Assembly (NCBI GenBank): GCA_030158675.1
Contig: JAOASL010000035.1
Coordinates: 17,527 to 81,526 of the forward strand
Source of the DNA: Burkholderiaceae bacterium
GTDB lineage: Bacteria; Pseudomonadota; Gammaproteobacteria; Burkholderiales; Burkholderiaceae_D
Direction: 5' to 3'
DNA length: 64,000 nt
A model generated the notes under the pieces. The model searched no databases and was not told the DNA's origin. It worked only from the letters and a program-made list of their open reading frames with translations. The translations under genes were made by a program, and so were the position numbers. Below are positions 57,135 through 64,000 of the stretch, in pieces; within the stretch, counting starts at the first letter, position 1, and every line of letters begins with the position of its first letter.

Positions 57135-58118
57135 ATGACTGACTATTCGGCGCCGCACTGGCTACCGGGCGGCCACCTGCAGACGATCTATCCGGCCAAG
57201 CTGATCCGCACGCCCGCCGTGCCGTTGACACGCGAACGGTGGGACACGCCGGATGGCGATTTCATCGATGTCGACTTCCTCGCAGGCCGGCCAGGCCAGC
57301 CGCTGCTGCTGATGTTTCACGGCCTCGAGGGTTCGTCGTCCAGCCATTACGCGCGAGCGATGCTGGCGCATCTCGCATCGCTCGGCTGGACCGGCGTCGT
57401 GCCGCATTTTCGCGGCTGCTCGGGCGAACTGAACCGCGCGCCGCGCTTCTATCATTCCGGCGACGCCGACGAGATCGACTGGATCCTGCGACGGATAGCG
57501 CAGCATCCGCTGGCAGGCGACGCATCGGCCTTCTACGCCACCGGCGTCTCGCTCGGCGGCAATGCGCTACTGCGCTGGCTGGGAACACGCGCAGAGGACG
57601 CGCACTTCATTGATGCTGCCGTCGCGATCTCGGCACCACTCGACCTCGCCGCCGGCGGCGCGGCGCTGTCATCCGGCTTCAATAAGGTGTACACGCACAG
57701 CTTCCTGCGCACGCTCAAGCCGAAATGTCTGGCAAAGCTGGAACAGCATCCGGGACTGTTCGATCGCGAACGCATGCTGGCGGCGCGCGACCTGTACGAA
57801 TTCGATAATGTGGTCACCGCACCGTTGCACGGCTTCAGCGATACCGATGATTACTGGCATCGTGCGAGCGCGAAGCTGGTGCTGCACGATATCCGGGTGC
57901 CGACATTGGTGCTGAATGCGCGCAATGACCCTTTCCTGCCTTTCCGGCACCTGCCGCTGAGCGCCTCCGATGCGGTGATCCTGGAGTATCCTGCACAGGG
58001 TGGACATGCAGGATTCGCGACCGGAAACCTGCCCGGATCGCTCGACTGGCTGCCGCGCCGCATCGTGCGTTTCCTGTCGACCCAAAGCCGCATCAACAGC
58101 GAATCTGCCGCGGCCTGA
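57135..58118 (+). CDS. YheT-like alpha/beta hydrolase
   Basis: 327 aa. Begins with the typical WLPGGHLQTIYPA, then LMFHGLEGSSSSHYA, PHFRGCSGELNR and nucleophile elbow GVSLGG; Asp in NARNDPFLP and His in GGHAGF. Family includes E. coli YheT and eukaryotic ABHD1/3 lipases. Substrate unknown. Confidence 0.88.
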   Translation: MTDYSAPHWLPGGHLQTIYPAKLIRTPAVPLTRERWDTPDGDFIDVDFLAGRPGQPLLLMFHGLEGSSSSHYARAMLAHLASLGWTGVVPHFRGCSGELNRAPRFYHSGDADEIDWILRRIAQHPLAGDASAFYATGVSLGGNALLRWLGTRAEDAHFIDAAVAISAPLDLAAGGAALSSGFNKVYTHSFLRTLKPKCLAKLEQHPGLFDRERMLAARDLYEFDNVVTAPLHGFSDTDDYWHRASAKLVLHDIRVPTLVLNARNDPFLPFRHLPLSASDAVILEYPAQGGHAGFATGNLPGSLDWLPRRIVRFLSTQSRINSESAAA

Positions 58119-58168
58119 GGCGAGTACGCCGGCGGCACGTGCCAACCGAACCAACGAAGCGATCAACG

Positions 58169-58810
58169 ATGGATGACAGCGTCAGGCAAGCCATGGCCAA
58201 GTGGCCAAACGTTCCGCACTGCCACGGCTGGCTTGCGCTGGATGCGCGCGGCGCCTTTCGCATGCGCGACGAAGCCGCGCAGGCAGCGTCTGCGTCTGGA
58301 GAGGTGATCCGGCATCCTGCTCTGCTGTCTTTCATTCACCGCAACTATCTTCCCGACGAGCGCGGCGCCTGGTATTTCCAGAACGGCCCGCAACGCGTGT
58401 ATGTGGAACTGGAAGCGACGCCTTATGTTGCGCGCACCCTGCCGACAGGCACCTTCGTCACGCATGACGGCGAACCAATGCCCTCCATCGACGCGGCATG
58501 GATCACGGAAGAAGGCCGGCTGGTGCTGCAAGGCGGCGGCAAGCTTGCGATGGTCGACGACCGCGACCTGGCCGACTGCGCCGGCAGGCTGCGCATTGAT
58601 GGCATGCCGGTCGATGAGGAATCGTTATTGGCCTGGCTGGAGCGCATGCAAGGCGAGCTGCAGCTCGCTACCGGCGACAGGCTCATAACGATCCGGCCTG
58701 TTCGCAATAATGAACTCGGCAACAGGCTTGGGTTCGATCCGCATCCGGCGCAGCATCATGCGGCAGCACTCACCGCTGCCCCGGCTGCCCCGACTTCCCC
58801 TGTTTCATGA
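58169..58810 (+). CDS. conserved beta-proteobacterial protein of unknown function
   Basis: 213 aa. Contains WPNVPHCHGWLALDARGAFRMRDE near the N-terminus and FIHRNYLPDERGAWYFQNGPQRVYVELEATPY, which I associate with an uncharacterised beta-proteobacterial family; I cannot name it with certainty. No signal peptide. Its last 40 bases overlap the convergent BepA-like gene, and the tail AALTAAPAAPTSPVS is of low complexity. Confidence 0.7.
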   Translation: MDDSVRQAMAKWPNVPHCHGWLALDARGAFRMRDEAAQAASASGEVIRHPALLSFIHRNYLPDERGAWYFQNGPQRVYVELEATPYVARTLPTGTFVTHDGEPMPSIDAAWITEEGRLVLQGGGKLAMVDDRDLADCAGRLRIDGMPVDEESLLAWLERMQGELQLATGDRLITIRPVRNNELGNRLGFDPHPAQHHAAALTAAPAAPTSPVS

Positions 58811-60317
58811 TCTCCTGCCAGCTCGCCTGCAATTCGCGTTCACGGGCATCAATGATCGCCTGATCATAGAAGCTTGCATCCGGCGCCGTACGCGCAATCC
58901 GCAGCTGCTCGAGCGCCGCAGGCAGCGCACCCGTCAGCGCGTAATATTCGGCCAGCGCCATGTGCTGCTGCGCCTGCCGCCCGGTCTGCGCATAGGCACG
59001 GGCGAGTGCGCGCTGTACGCCGGCATCCTGCCGGTAAATCTGTGCCTGATCGCGCAGGAAGACCACGGCCTCCTCTTTCTTGCCATTGGCCAGCAAGGCA
59101 TCCGCATATTGCATCGCCAGCGCGCGCGACAGCGGGAAGCGCAGCCGCCCTTCCGTGGCCAGTGCAAGCGCCTGCGCCGGACGGCCGCCGGCGATCTGCA
59201 CTTCGATGTCCAGGCTCTTGAGCACAGGCGACAATGGCAAGGCTGGCTTGCGCTGGACCTCAGCCTGAATCTCGTCAACCAGTGACTGCGCACGCACCGC
59301 GTCCCGCTGGCGCAAGGCGACCAAGGCCAGGCCGTAGCGCGCACCGAGCATTGGCGCGCGCGCGCCTTGTCTTAATTGTTCACCAAATACGGTCGACGCA
59401 TCCCGCAAGCCCTGAGGCGAGTCATCCTGCAGCACCCGCAGCCGCGCCTTGATGAACGCAAAATCAATGCTGTCGACACGCTGCCGGTACGGCAGATTGC
59501 GAATACGCGCCTCGACATCGGCCATGCGCTCGGTGGTCAATGGGTGGGTCAGCAGATACGACGGCACGCGATCGCTGCGGTTGCGTCCAGCCGTCTGCAA
59601 GCGGCCAAAGAAGCTGACCATGCCATTGAGCTCGAATCCGCCGCCATTGAGAATATTGACGCCAATGCGATCAGCCTCGCGCTCGGCATCGCGGCCAAAA
59701 CTCAGCTGTCGCTGCGCCGCAAGGCCGGTGCCACCCATCATCGCGGCAATGGCAAGATCGGGACTGGAACGCGCCGCAAGCGCGGCCAGCAGCATGCCGA
59801 CCAAGGGCAGCAGGGCATCCTTCTTCTGTGCGCCGATCATGCGCGCGATATGCCGCTGCGACACGTGGCCGACCTCATGCGCCAGTACCGACGCCAGCTC
59901 GGACTCGTTTTGTGAGGCCAGCACGAGGCCGGAGTTCACGCCGATGAAGCCACCCGGCAGAGCGAATGCGTTCAGCTGGGGATCGCGCACCGCGAAAAAG
60001 AAATAATCGTAGCCGGCATCGCCACGCGCGTCCGGCGTGGCCGACAGCAAGCTGCCGCCGAACTGGTTCAGGAAATCCAGCGTGACGGGATCTTCCACAT
60101 AGTCGGGATCCCGGCGGATGTTGTTCATCACCTGCTCGCCGAGCTTGCGCTCCATCAGCGGCGACAATTCTTCGCCTTCCGAGCCACCGAGATTGGGCAG
60201 CGCCTGCGCGTGCAGGTCGACCGGCGTCAGCCATAGCGGCGACGTGAACATGATCGCGCCGGCTGCAAATAAACGCAGCAAGCGAGACAATGGAAGCGAG
60301 CGAACGGGGCGATGCAT
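58770..60317 (-). CDS. bepA: M48 metalloprotease with TPR-like region, BepA-like
   Basis: 515 aa from ATG 60317. Signal peptide ends near DLHAQA (residue 38). Zinc site H147-E-V-G-H151 and the third ligand in EREADRIGVN. C-terminal helical region from about residue 300 with TPR-like repeats. Fits BepA/YfgC, which assists outer-membrane protein assembly and degrades stalled substrates. Confidence 0.9.
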   Translation of the reverse strand: MHRPVRSLPLSRLLRLFAAGAIMFTSPLWLTPVDLHAQALPNLGGSEGEELSPLMERKLGEQVMNNIRRDPDYVEDPVTLDFLNQFGGSLLSATPDARGDAGYDYFFFAVRDPQLNAFALPGGFIGVNSGLVLASQNESELASVLAHEVGHVSQRHIARMIGAQKKDALLPLVGMLLAALAARSSPDLAIAAMMGGTGLAAQRQLSFGRDAEREADRIGVNILNGGGFELNGMVSFFGRLQTAGRNRSDRVPSYLLTHPLTTERMADVEARIRNLPYRQRVDSIDFAFIKARLRVLQDDSPQGLRDASTVFGEQLRQGARAPMLGARYGLALVALRQRDAVRAQSLVDEIQAEVQRKPALPLSPVLKSLDIEVQIAGGRPAQALALATEGRLRFPLSRALAMQYADALLANGKKEEAVVFLRDQAQIYRQDAGVQRALARAYAQTGRQAQQHMALAEYYALTGALPAALEQLRIARTAPDASFYDQAIIDARERELQASWQEIMKQGKSGQPGQR

Positions 60318-60380
60318 GGTGCTATGATACTCGCAACCAACATTTGTTCGCCTAGCCCACCCGACTGAAAACCGCCGAGC

Positions 60381-60896
60381 ATGAGCGCCCAGAAAAACAG
60401 CAACGCCACCCCGTCCGACAACGGCGGTCTCACGCACTTTGACGAAGGTGGTCAGGCGCACATGGTCGATGTCGGCGCGAAATCGGACACGCACCGTGTC
60501 GCAATCGCCAGCGGCTATATCCGGATGAAGCCGCAGACGCTCGGCGTCGTGGTAGGCGGCACCGCCAAGAAGGGCGACGTGCTTGGTATCGCGCGCATTG
60601 CGGCCATCATGGCGGCCAAGCGAACCAGCGACCTGATCCCGTTGTGCCATCCGCTTGCGCTGACGCGCGTGGCGGTTGAATTCACGATCGACGAATCCGA
60701 CTGCAGCATCATGTGCAATGCGCAGGTCGAAACACATGGCAAGACCGGCGTCGAAATGGAAGCACTGACGGCGGTACAGATTGGCCTGCTGACCATTTAT
60801 GACATGTGCAAGGCCATCGACCGCGGCATGGTGATGTATGACATCCGCGTGATGGAAAAGCATGGCGGGAAGTCAGGCAGCTGGAAGGTTGAGTAG
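60381..60896 (+). CDS. moaC: cyclic pyranopterin monophosphate synthase
   Basis: 171 aa molybdenum-cofactor enzyme (with MoaA makes cPMP). Contains [26 protein letters not shown] and [26 protein letters not shown]. Divergent from bepA; 64 bases between them. Confidence 0.96.
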   Translation: MSAQKNSNATPSDNGGLTHFDEGGQAHMVDVGAKSDTHRVAIASGYIRMKPQTLGVVVGGTAKKGDVLGIARIAAIMAAKRTSDLIPLCHPLALTRVAVEFTIDESDCSIMCNAQVETHGKTGVEMEALTAVQIGLLTIYDMCKAIDRGMVMYDIRVMEKHGGKSGSWKVE

Positions 60897-60952
60897 TAAC
60901 TACTAGCCTGCAAGGTCGAAGTCTGTTCCTGTTTTTCCCGCTTGGCCGATTT

Positions 60953-60963
60953 CTGTCCCACTG
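60953..60963. repeat. candidate left att-like repeat
   Basis: CTGTCCCACTG, just before the integrase remnant. The same 11 bases occur at 63962-63972. Possibly the left end of an integrated element; weak, because a 10-base version also occurs inside an unrelated gene at 6707. Confidence 0.3.
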
Positions 60964-60974
60964 GAGGATCAGAA

Positions 60975-61486
60975 ATGGCTTCACTCAGGCTTCACGGTCA
61001 TCGTTGGCAGGCTCGGGGCGCCGCAAGGAACACCCGGAAGAGAGCCGCAGCTTCGCGACTCGCATCGATGCTGAGCGCTGGTCACGAGCAATCGAATCCG
61101 AGATCGACCGTGGCAGCTATACCGGCGCAACTGAATCACAACGGCTCACGCTACGCGAACTCATCGACCGCTACGTCGATGAAGTCCTGCCCTCAATGAA
61201 AGGCGCAGAGGCTGATGGCATCCGACTTCGTGCCCTACAGCGTCGCTCTATTTGCTCGTTTTCCCTATCGACTCTGACTCATGCTCGGGTAGCCAAGTAT
61301 CGCGACGACCGCATGAACGAAGTCAGTGCGGGGACGGTGATCCGGGAATTAGCCTATCTGTCGTCCATCACCAACCATGCAAGGCGGGAATGGGGAGTCA
61401 GCGTCGATAACCCGATCGCTAAGGTAAGGAAGCCGTCAACGCCGAAATGTCGTGACCGCACCCTGACTGGGTTGTCGTTGCGGTGA
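60975..61486 (+). pseudogene. tyrosine recombinase (phage integrase) remnant
   Basis: Starts at ATG 60975 after GGAGG with MASLRLHGHRWQAR, the usual N-terminal strand of island integrases, then shifts frame at about 61012-61014, where one base of a codon seems lost. The other frame continues RRKEHPEESRSFATRIDAERWSRAIESEIDRGSYT and an SAM-like domain VAKYRDDRMNE...NPIAKVRKPS. It ends at 61486 without the R-HxxR-Y catalytic domain. So it is both frameshifted and truncated and cannot be active. Confidence 0.85.
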
Positions 61487-61958
61487 ATAAAACTTATTCG
61501 CTCGACGAGCTGTGCGATTGGATACCAGACGAGTTTCTGGAGGCAGCAGCACGCCAGTCGAAATTCAACTTAGCCGAAGCGATCTCATCTATTGGCTCGT
61601 CAGTTCCTAAAGCGTTCGATATATGCCGCCACCTCGCGTATTCGCATTGGCGGAGGATAGTCGCCGAGATCCGTGCGACAGGTCGGTATGCCTTCTGGCT
61701 TCTGCGACGAGCGTCTGCTCCCTCTCCGGGATCGCTGCGCTGACCGCGGCATTGATGCTGGTGATACGCCATGGGGTTCGTCGAGAGGAAAGCACTCGCC
61801 TCCTCACGACATAACGAATACATCGGTGATAAAAAAGCCGGACTGTCAGACTTGGTTGTCTTCGCGTCCCATCAATACGGACTGAATTCCTCAGGCTCCT
61901 GCCTGTCGAGCGCTGTCCGAAAGGCAGGACGTACCGCTCACCTGAGCAGCATCCAGCT
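61487..61958. other. unrecognised DNA after the integrase remnant
   Basis: 472 bases. The only sizeable plus frame is 61483-61743 (86 aa, begins NKTYSLDELCDWIPDEFLEAAARQ). This opening faintly recalls the N-terminal region of some transposases, but the rest does not, and I do not recognise it. Likely decayed mobile DNA. Confidence 0.4.
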
Positions 61959-63251
61959 TTAGTGCTGAGGCTTCACGCGCAATCGGAGTAGCAGGGTCGC
62001 GACTATGGCGATATTCAGCAAATTCCAGCCGATGCCATTGATGAACGCCGCGTGATAGGAGCCGGTTAAGTCGAACACTTTGCCGGAAAGCCAGCCACCC
62101 AGCGCCATGCCAACCTGCGTACCAAGCACCACCACGCCAACACGTGCGCCCGCCTCCTGAGGGGGGAAGTGCTCCCGGACGATAATCGCGTAGGACGGGA
62201 CAATGCCGCCTTGGAATAGGCCGAACATCGCAGAGATAACGTACAGCGATGCGAGGCTGTCGAACGGCAGGAACAGTACCAGCGCGACGGCTTGAAGAGC
62301 AGAGCCAAGCAAGAGGGTGCGGAGGCCACCGATGTGATCCGAGATCCAACCCGAGGCCAGCCGACTGACGATACCAAAGCCGAGCATCACCGAAAGCATC
62401 TCCGCACCCCGAGCGGCATTGAAGCCAAGGTCAGTGCAATACGCAACGATGTGCACCTGCGGCATTGCCATCGCGACGCAGCAGCCCATCGCAGCGGTGA
62501 ACAATAGCCACTGCGCCAGCCGCATCGACATCCCAAACGGACGGTCACTGGAATGATGTGAAGCGCCGGCGCCCGCCTTGGCTGCAACGGCCATCGGCGG
62601 GCGCTGCCGCAGGCGCATACACAATAACGCCATGCCGATCCCGCAGACGAGTCCAAGCGCGATGTAGGTGTGCCGCCAACCGAAATGCTCGATCCCCCAT
62701 TGCACGATCGGAGGCCACACTGTACCGGACAGGAAGTTGCCGCTGGTGGCAATACCGACCGCGAGACCGCGCCGCTTGTTCCACCATAGCGAGGTGTCGG
62801 CGATCAGTGGCACGAAGGAACTTCCGATCGCCAGCAAGCCCAGCAACAGGCCATGCGCGAGCGCGAACACAACGATGTTCGTCGCCAGCCCTGAGATCAC
62901 GAACCCGGCGAACGAACCGAACGCGCCGAGCGCCAATACCCGCGCTATGCCGTAGCGATCCGCCCAGCGGCCGCAGAGGATACCGCCCGCGCCGAAGCCG
63001 ATCATGATCAGCGTGTACGGTAGCGATGCGTCCGCGCGGCTGATGCCGAATTCTTTTTGCACCTCGGGCAGCATCACGGCCAGTACGTACATCGCGCCAT
63101 TGCCCAGTGTGACTAAAGCCAGCGTCGCCAGCAGGCGCATCGCGGCGTAGCGCGAATCGATCAAGCCCGGATCAGCCGGAGTATCAAAATCTTGCAGATG
63201 TGCTGAAGCCTCTGCGCCCCTGATTTTTTGATTATCGGCCTGTGATGTCAT
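61959..63251 (-). CDS. MFS transporter, monocarboxylate/OxlT-like
   Basis: 430 aa, 12 hydrophobic segments. GRWADRYGIARVLALG between helices 2 and 3 and DTSLWWNKRRGLAVGIATSG, a pattern of oxalate/formate and monocarboxylate carriers. Substrate unknown. It is the only intact metabolic gene in the atypical right-hand region. Confidence 0.85.
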   Translation of the reverse strand: MTSQADNQKIRGAEASAHLQDFDTPADPGLIDSRYAAMRLLATLALVTLGNGAMYVLAVMLPEVQKEFGISRADASLPYTLIMIGFGAGGILCGRWADRYGIARVLALGAFGSFAGFVISGLATNIVVFALAHGLLLGLLAIGSSFVPLIADTSLWWNKRRGLAVGIATSGNFLSGTVWPPIVQWGIEHFGWRHTYIALGLVCGIGMALLCMRLRQRPPMAVAAKAGAGASHHSSDRPFGMSMRLAQWLLFTAAMGCCVAMAMPQVHIVAYCTDLGFNAARGAEMLSVMLGFGIVSRLASGWISDHIGGLRTLLLGSALQAVALVLFLPFDSLASLYVISAMFGLFQGGIVPSYAIIVREHFPPQEAGARVGVVVLGTQVGMALGGWLSGKVFDLTGSYHAAFINGIGWNLLNIAIVATLLLRLRVKPQH

Positions 63252-63543
63252 GATGTCCCGATGACTATTTATGACGAAATTTTTATTGCACAGGACTTTG
63301 CCCGACCTCGAATCCCTGCGGTTTAGATTTTTTCACCTTGCCTTTGATTGAATTCATCTAGCGCACCCAACCAGGTGAATGCCGGAGCCCTCAAGCCCCC
63401 CATCGGGCAAACCGTTGTCCACGCTGGGGGAGCGGTATCAGATATACTGCGGCGCGAGATTGCTGGCCATGCTCCCCTCGCCCGAGCAAGCTGAAAAATA
63501 GGGAGCGAAAAAATGAACATTACGTGAGTGAGCAATCAGCATA
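63252..63543. other. divergent intergenic region
   Basis: 292 bases between the MFS gene and the small secreted-protein gene. AT-rich near 63252-63340. A minus-strand frame (63323-63535) is not supported by any recognisable feature. Promoters of both genes are probably here but not clear. Confidence 0.3.
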
Positions 63544-63927
63544 ATGAACAATCAGAAATCATTCGCCAGCAACTTGGAAACCTCTTTGTCTCAAGCAGCC
63601 AAGGCAGGATTTCATGGGTGTATTTTCTTTGCTCTCTTCGTTCTCTTCGTCAGTGAAACACGACCTGCGAGCTTGTTTGGCGATCTGTCGTGTAATGACT
63701 GGGGAGCTCTGGAGCACAGCCGAAAGAAAACTTGGACGAACGCTTTTCTCGCGCCGCTGAGCCTGACAATTCAAGGCTTGAAACGAGCCGATCAAGATCC
63801 GTACAACGACGACCCCAATTCCGTTAAGCCTGCCATCCGCAGCATTGATAAGTTCTGCCTTTCACATCCGCGCGAAGGCGCAGCTGACGGTGCGGCTTCT
63901 TATCTCAAAAATCTCACCAGTGATTAA
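63544..63927 (+). CDS. small secreted protein, HdeA/Rap1a-like pattern
   Basis: 127 aa. Hydrophobic segment CIFFALFVLFVSETRPAS at about residues 26-43 as signal or anchor. Mature part has two cysteines in the arrangement SCNDWG...W...AFL...D...SIDKFCLSHPREGAADGAASYL, resembling the small periplasmic HdeA-like or Rap1a/Tai-like proteins. The resemblance is by eye only. No strong Shine-Dalgarno. Confidence 0.55.
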   Translation: MNNQKSFASNLETSLSQAAKAGFHGCIFFALFVLFVSETRPASLFGDLSCNDWGALEHSRKKTWTNAFLAPLSLTIQGLKRADQDPYNDDPNSVKPAIRSIDKFCLSHPREGAADGAASYLKNLTSD

Positions 63928-63961
63928 ATCTTGGCGGGATGCATCCTCGTCGGAGGGAAAC

Positions 63962-63972
63962 CTGTCCCACTG
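63962..63972. repeat. candidate right att-like repeat
   Basis: CTGTCCCACTG, identical to 60953-60963 and in the same orientation, 3.0 kb away. See the left copy for doubts. Confidence 0.3.
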
Positions 63973-64000
63973 TTGGCTCACTCAACTCACGAAAATGGGC

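Noticed and set aside
61483..61743. 86-codon frame after the integrase remnant as a transposase fragment
   Set aside because: Only the first 25 residues faintly suggest a transposase N-terminus; not enough to call.
63323..63535. Minus-strand 70-codon frame between the MFS and secreted-protein genes
   Set aside because: No ribosome-binding site of note and no family resemblance.
1..64000. CRISPR arrays, tRNA and rRNA genes
   Set aside because: No spaced repeats, cloverleaf-like T-loop sequences or rRNA segments were noticed between genes; a tRNA or covariance-model scan was not possible here.

Overview
The window looks like chromosomal DNA of a GC-rich beta-proteobacterium of the order Burkholderiales. 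Oxalobacteraceae is a reasonable guess from gene content and order, but that is inference. The supporting signs are intracellular PHB metabolism, a pgk-pyk-fba-purC-purE-purK-tsaC run, a solo RnfB beside nth, a Tad pilus locus, and paired parE and parC. Almost all of it is densely packed core genome.

Layout. 1-3.5 kb: the end of a urease operon (ureC, ureE, ureF, ureG). 3.6-9.6 kb: housekeeping genes (MoaB/CinA-like protein, EI24 membrane protein, FKBP isomerase, PHA-system protein, hydroxyacid dehydrogenase, LUD protein, 7Fe ferredoxin, ferredoxin-NADP reductase). 9.7-13.9 kb: a minus-strand four-gene operon of small DUF2946 protein, TonB-dependent receptor, Asp-box beta-propeller and thioredoxin-fold protein. 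Its first gene carries both hallmarks of the copper-responsive regulator CruR of Bordetella: a CxxC motif and a C-terminal RAPP motif. A strong hairpin lies between genes 1 and 2. 14.3-28.7 kb: PHB depolymerase, ICMT-like protein, RnfB-Nth-GDT1-DUF1841, two small cytochromes c, MoxR/VWA pair, topoisomerase IV and two hydrolases.

28.7-40.8 kb: a complete minus-strand Tad (Flp, type IVb) pilus locus, from pilin (flp) through prepilin peptidase, RcpC, the secretin RcpA, pseudopilins TadG/TadE/TadE, TadZ, TadA, TadB and TadC to a TPR lipoprotein with a LytR_C-like domain. 41-48 kb: RNA-processing, tRNA-modification and repair genes (thpR, tcdA, pdxH, msrA, tsaC) with an orphan AMP-binding fragment. 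47.6-54.1 kb: purine and glycolysis genes. 54.2-56.4 kb: AzlCD branched-chain amino-acid exporter divergent from ilvE. 56.4-60.9 kb: a small conserved run ending in a BepA-like protease and moaC.

60.9-64 kb is different in texture. It starts with a frameshifted and truncated tyrosine recombinase, followed by 470 bases of unrecognised DNA, an MFS carrier and a small secreted protein. An 11-base repeat at both ends suggests, weakly, a decayed integrated element. No rRNA, tRNA, CRISPR array or intact insertion sequence was seen.
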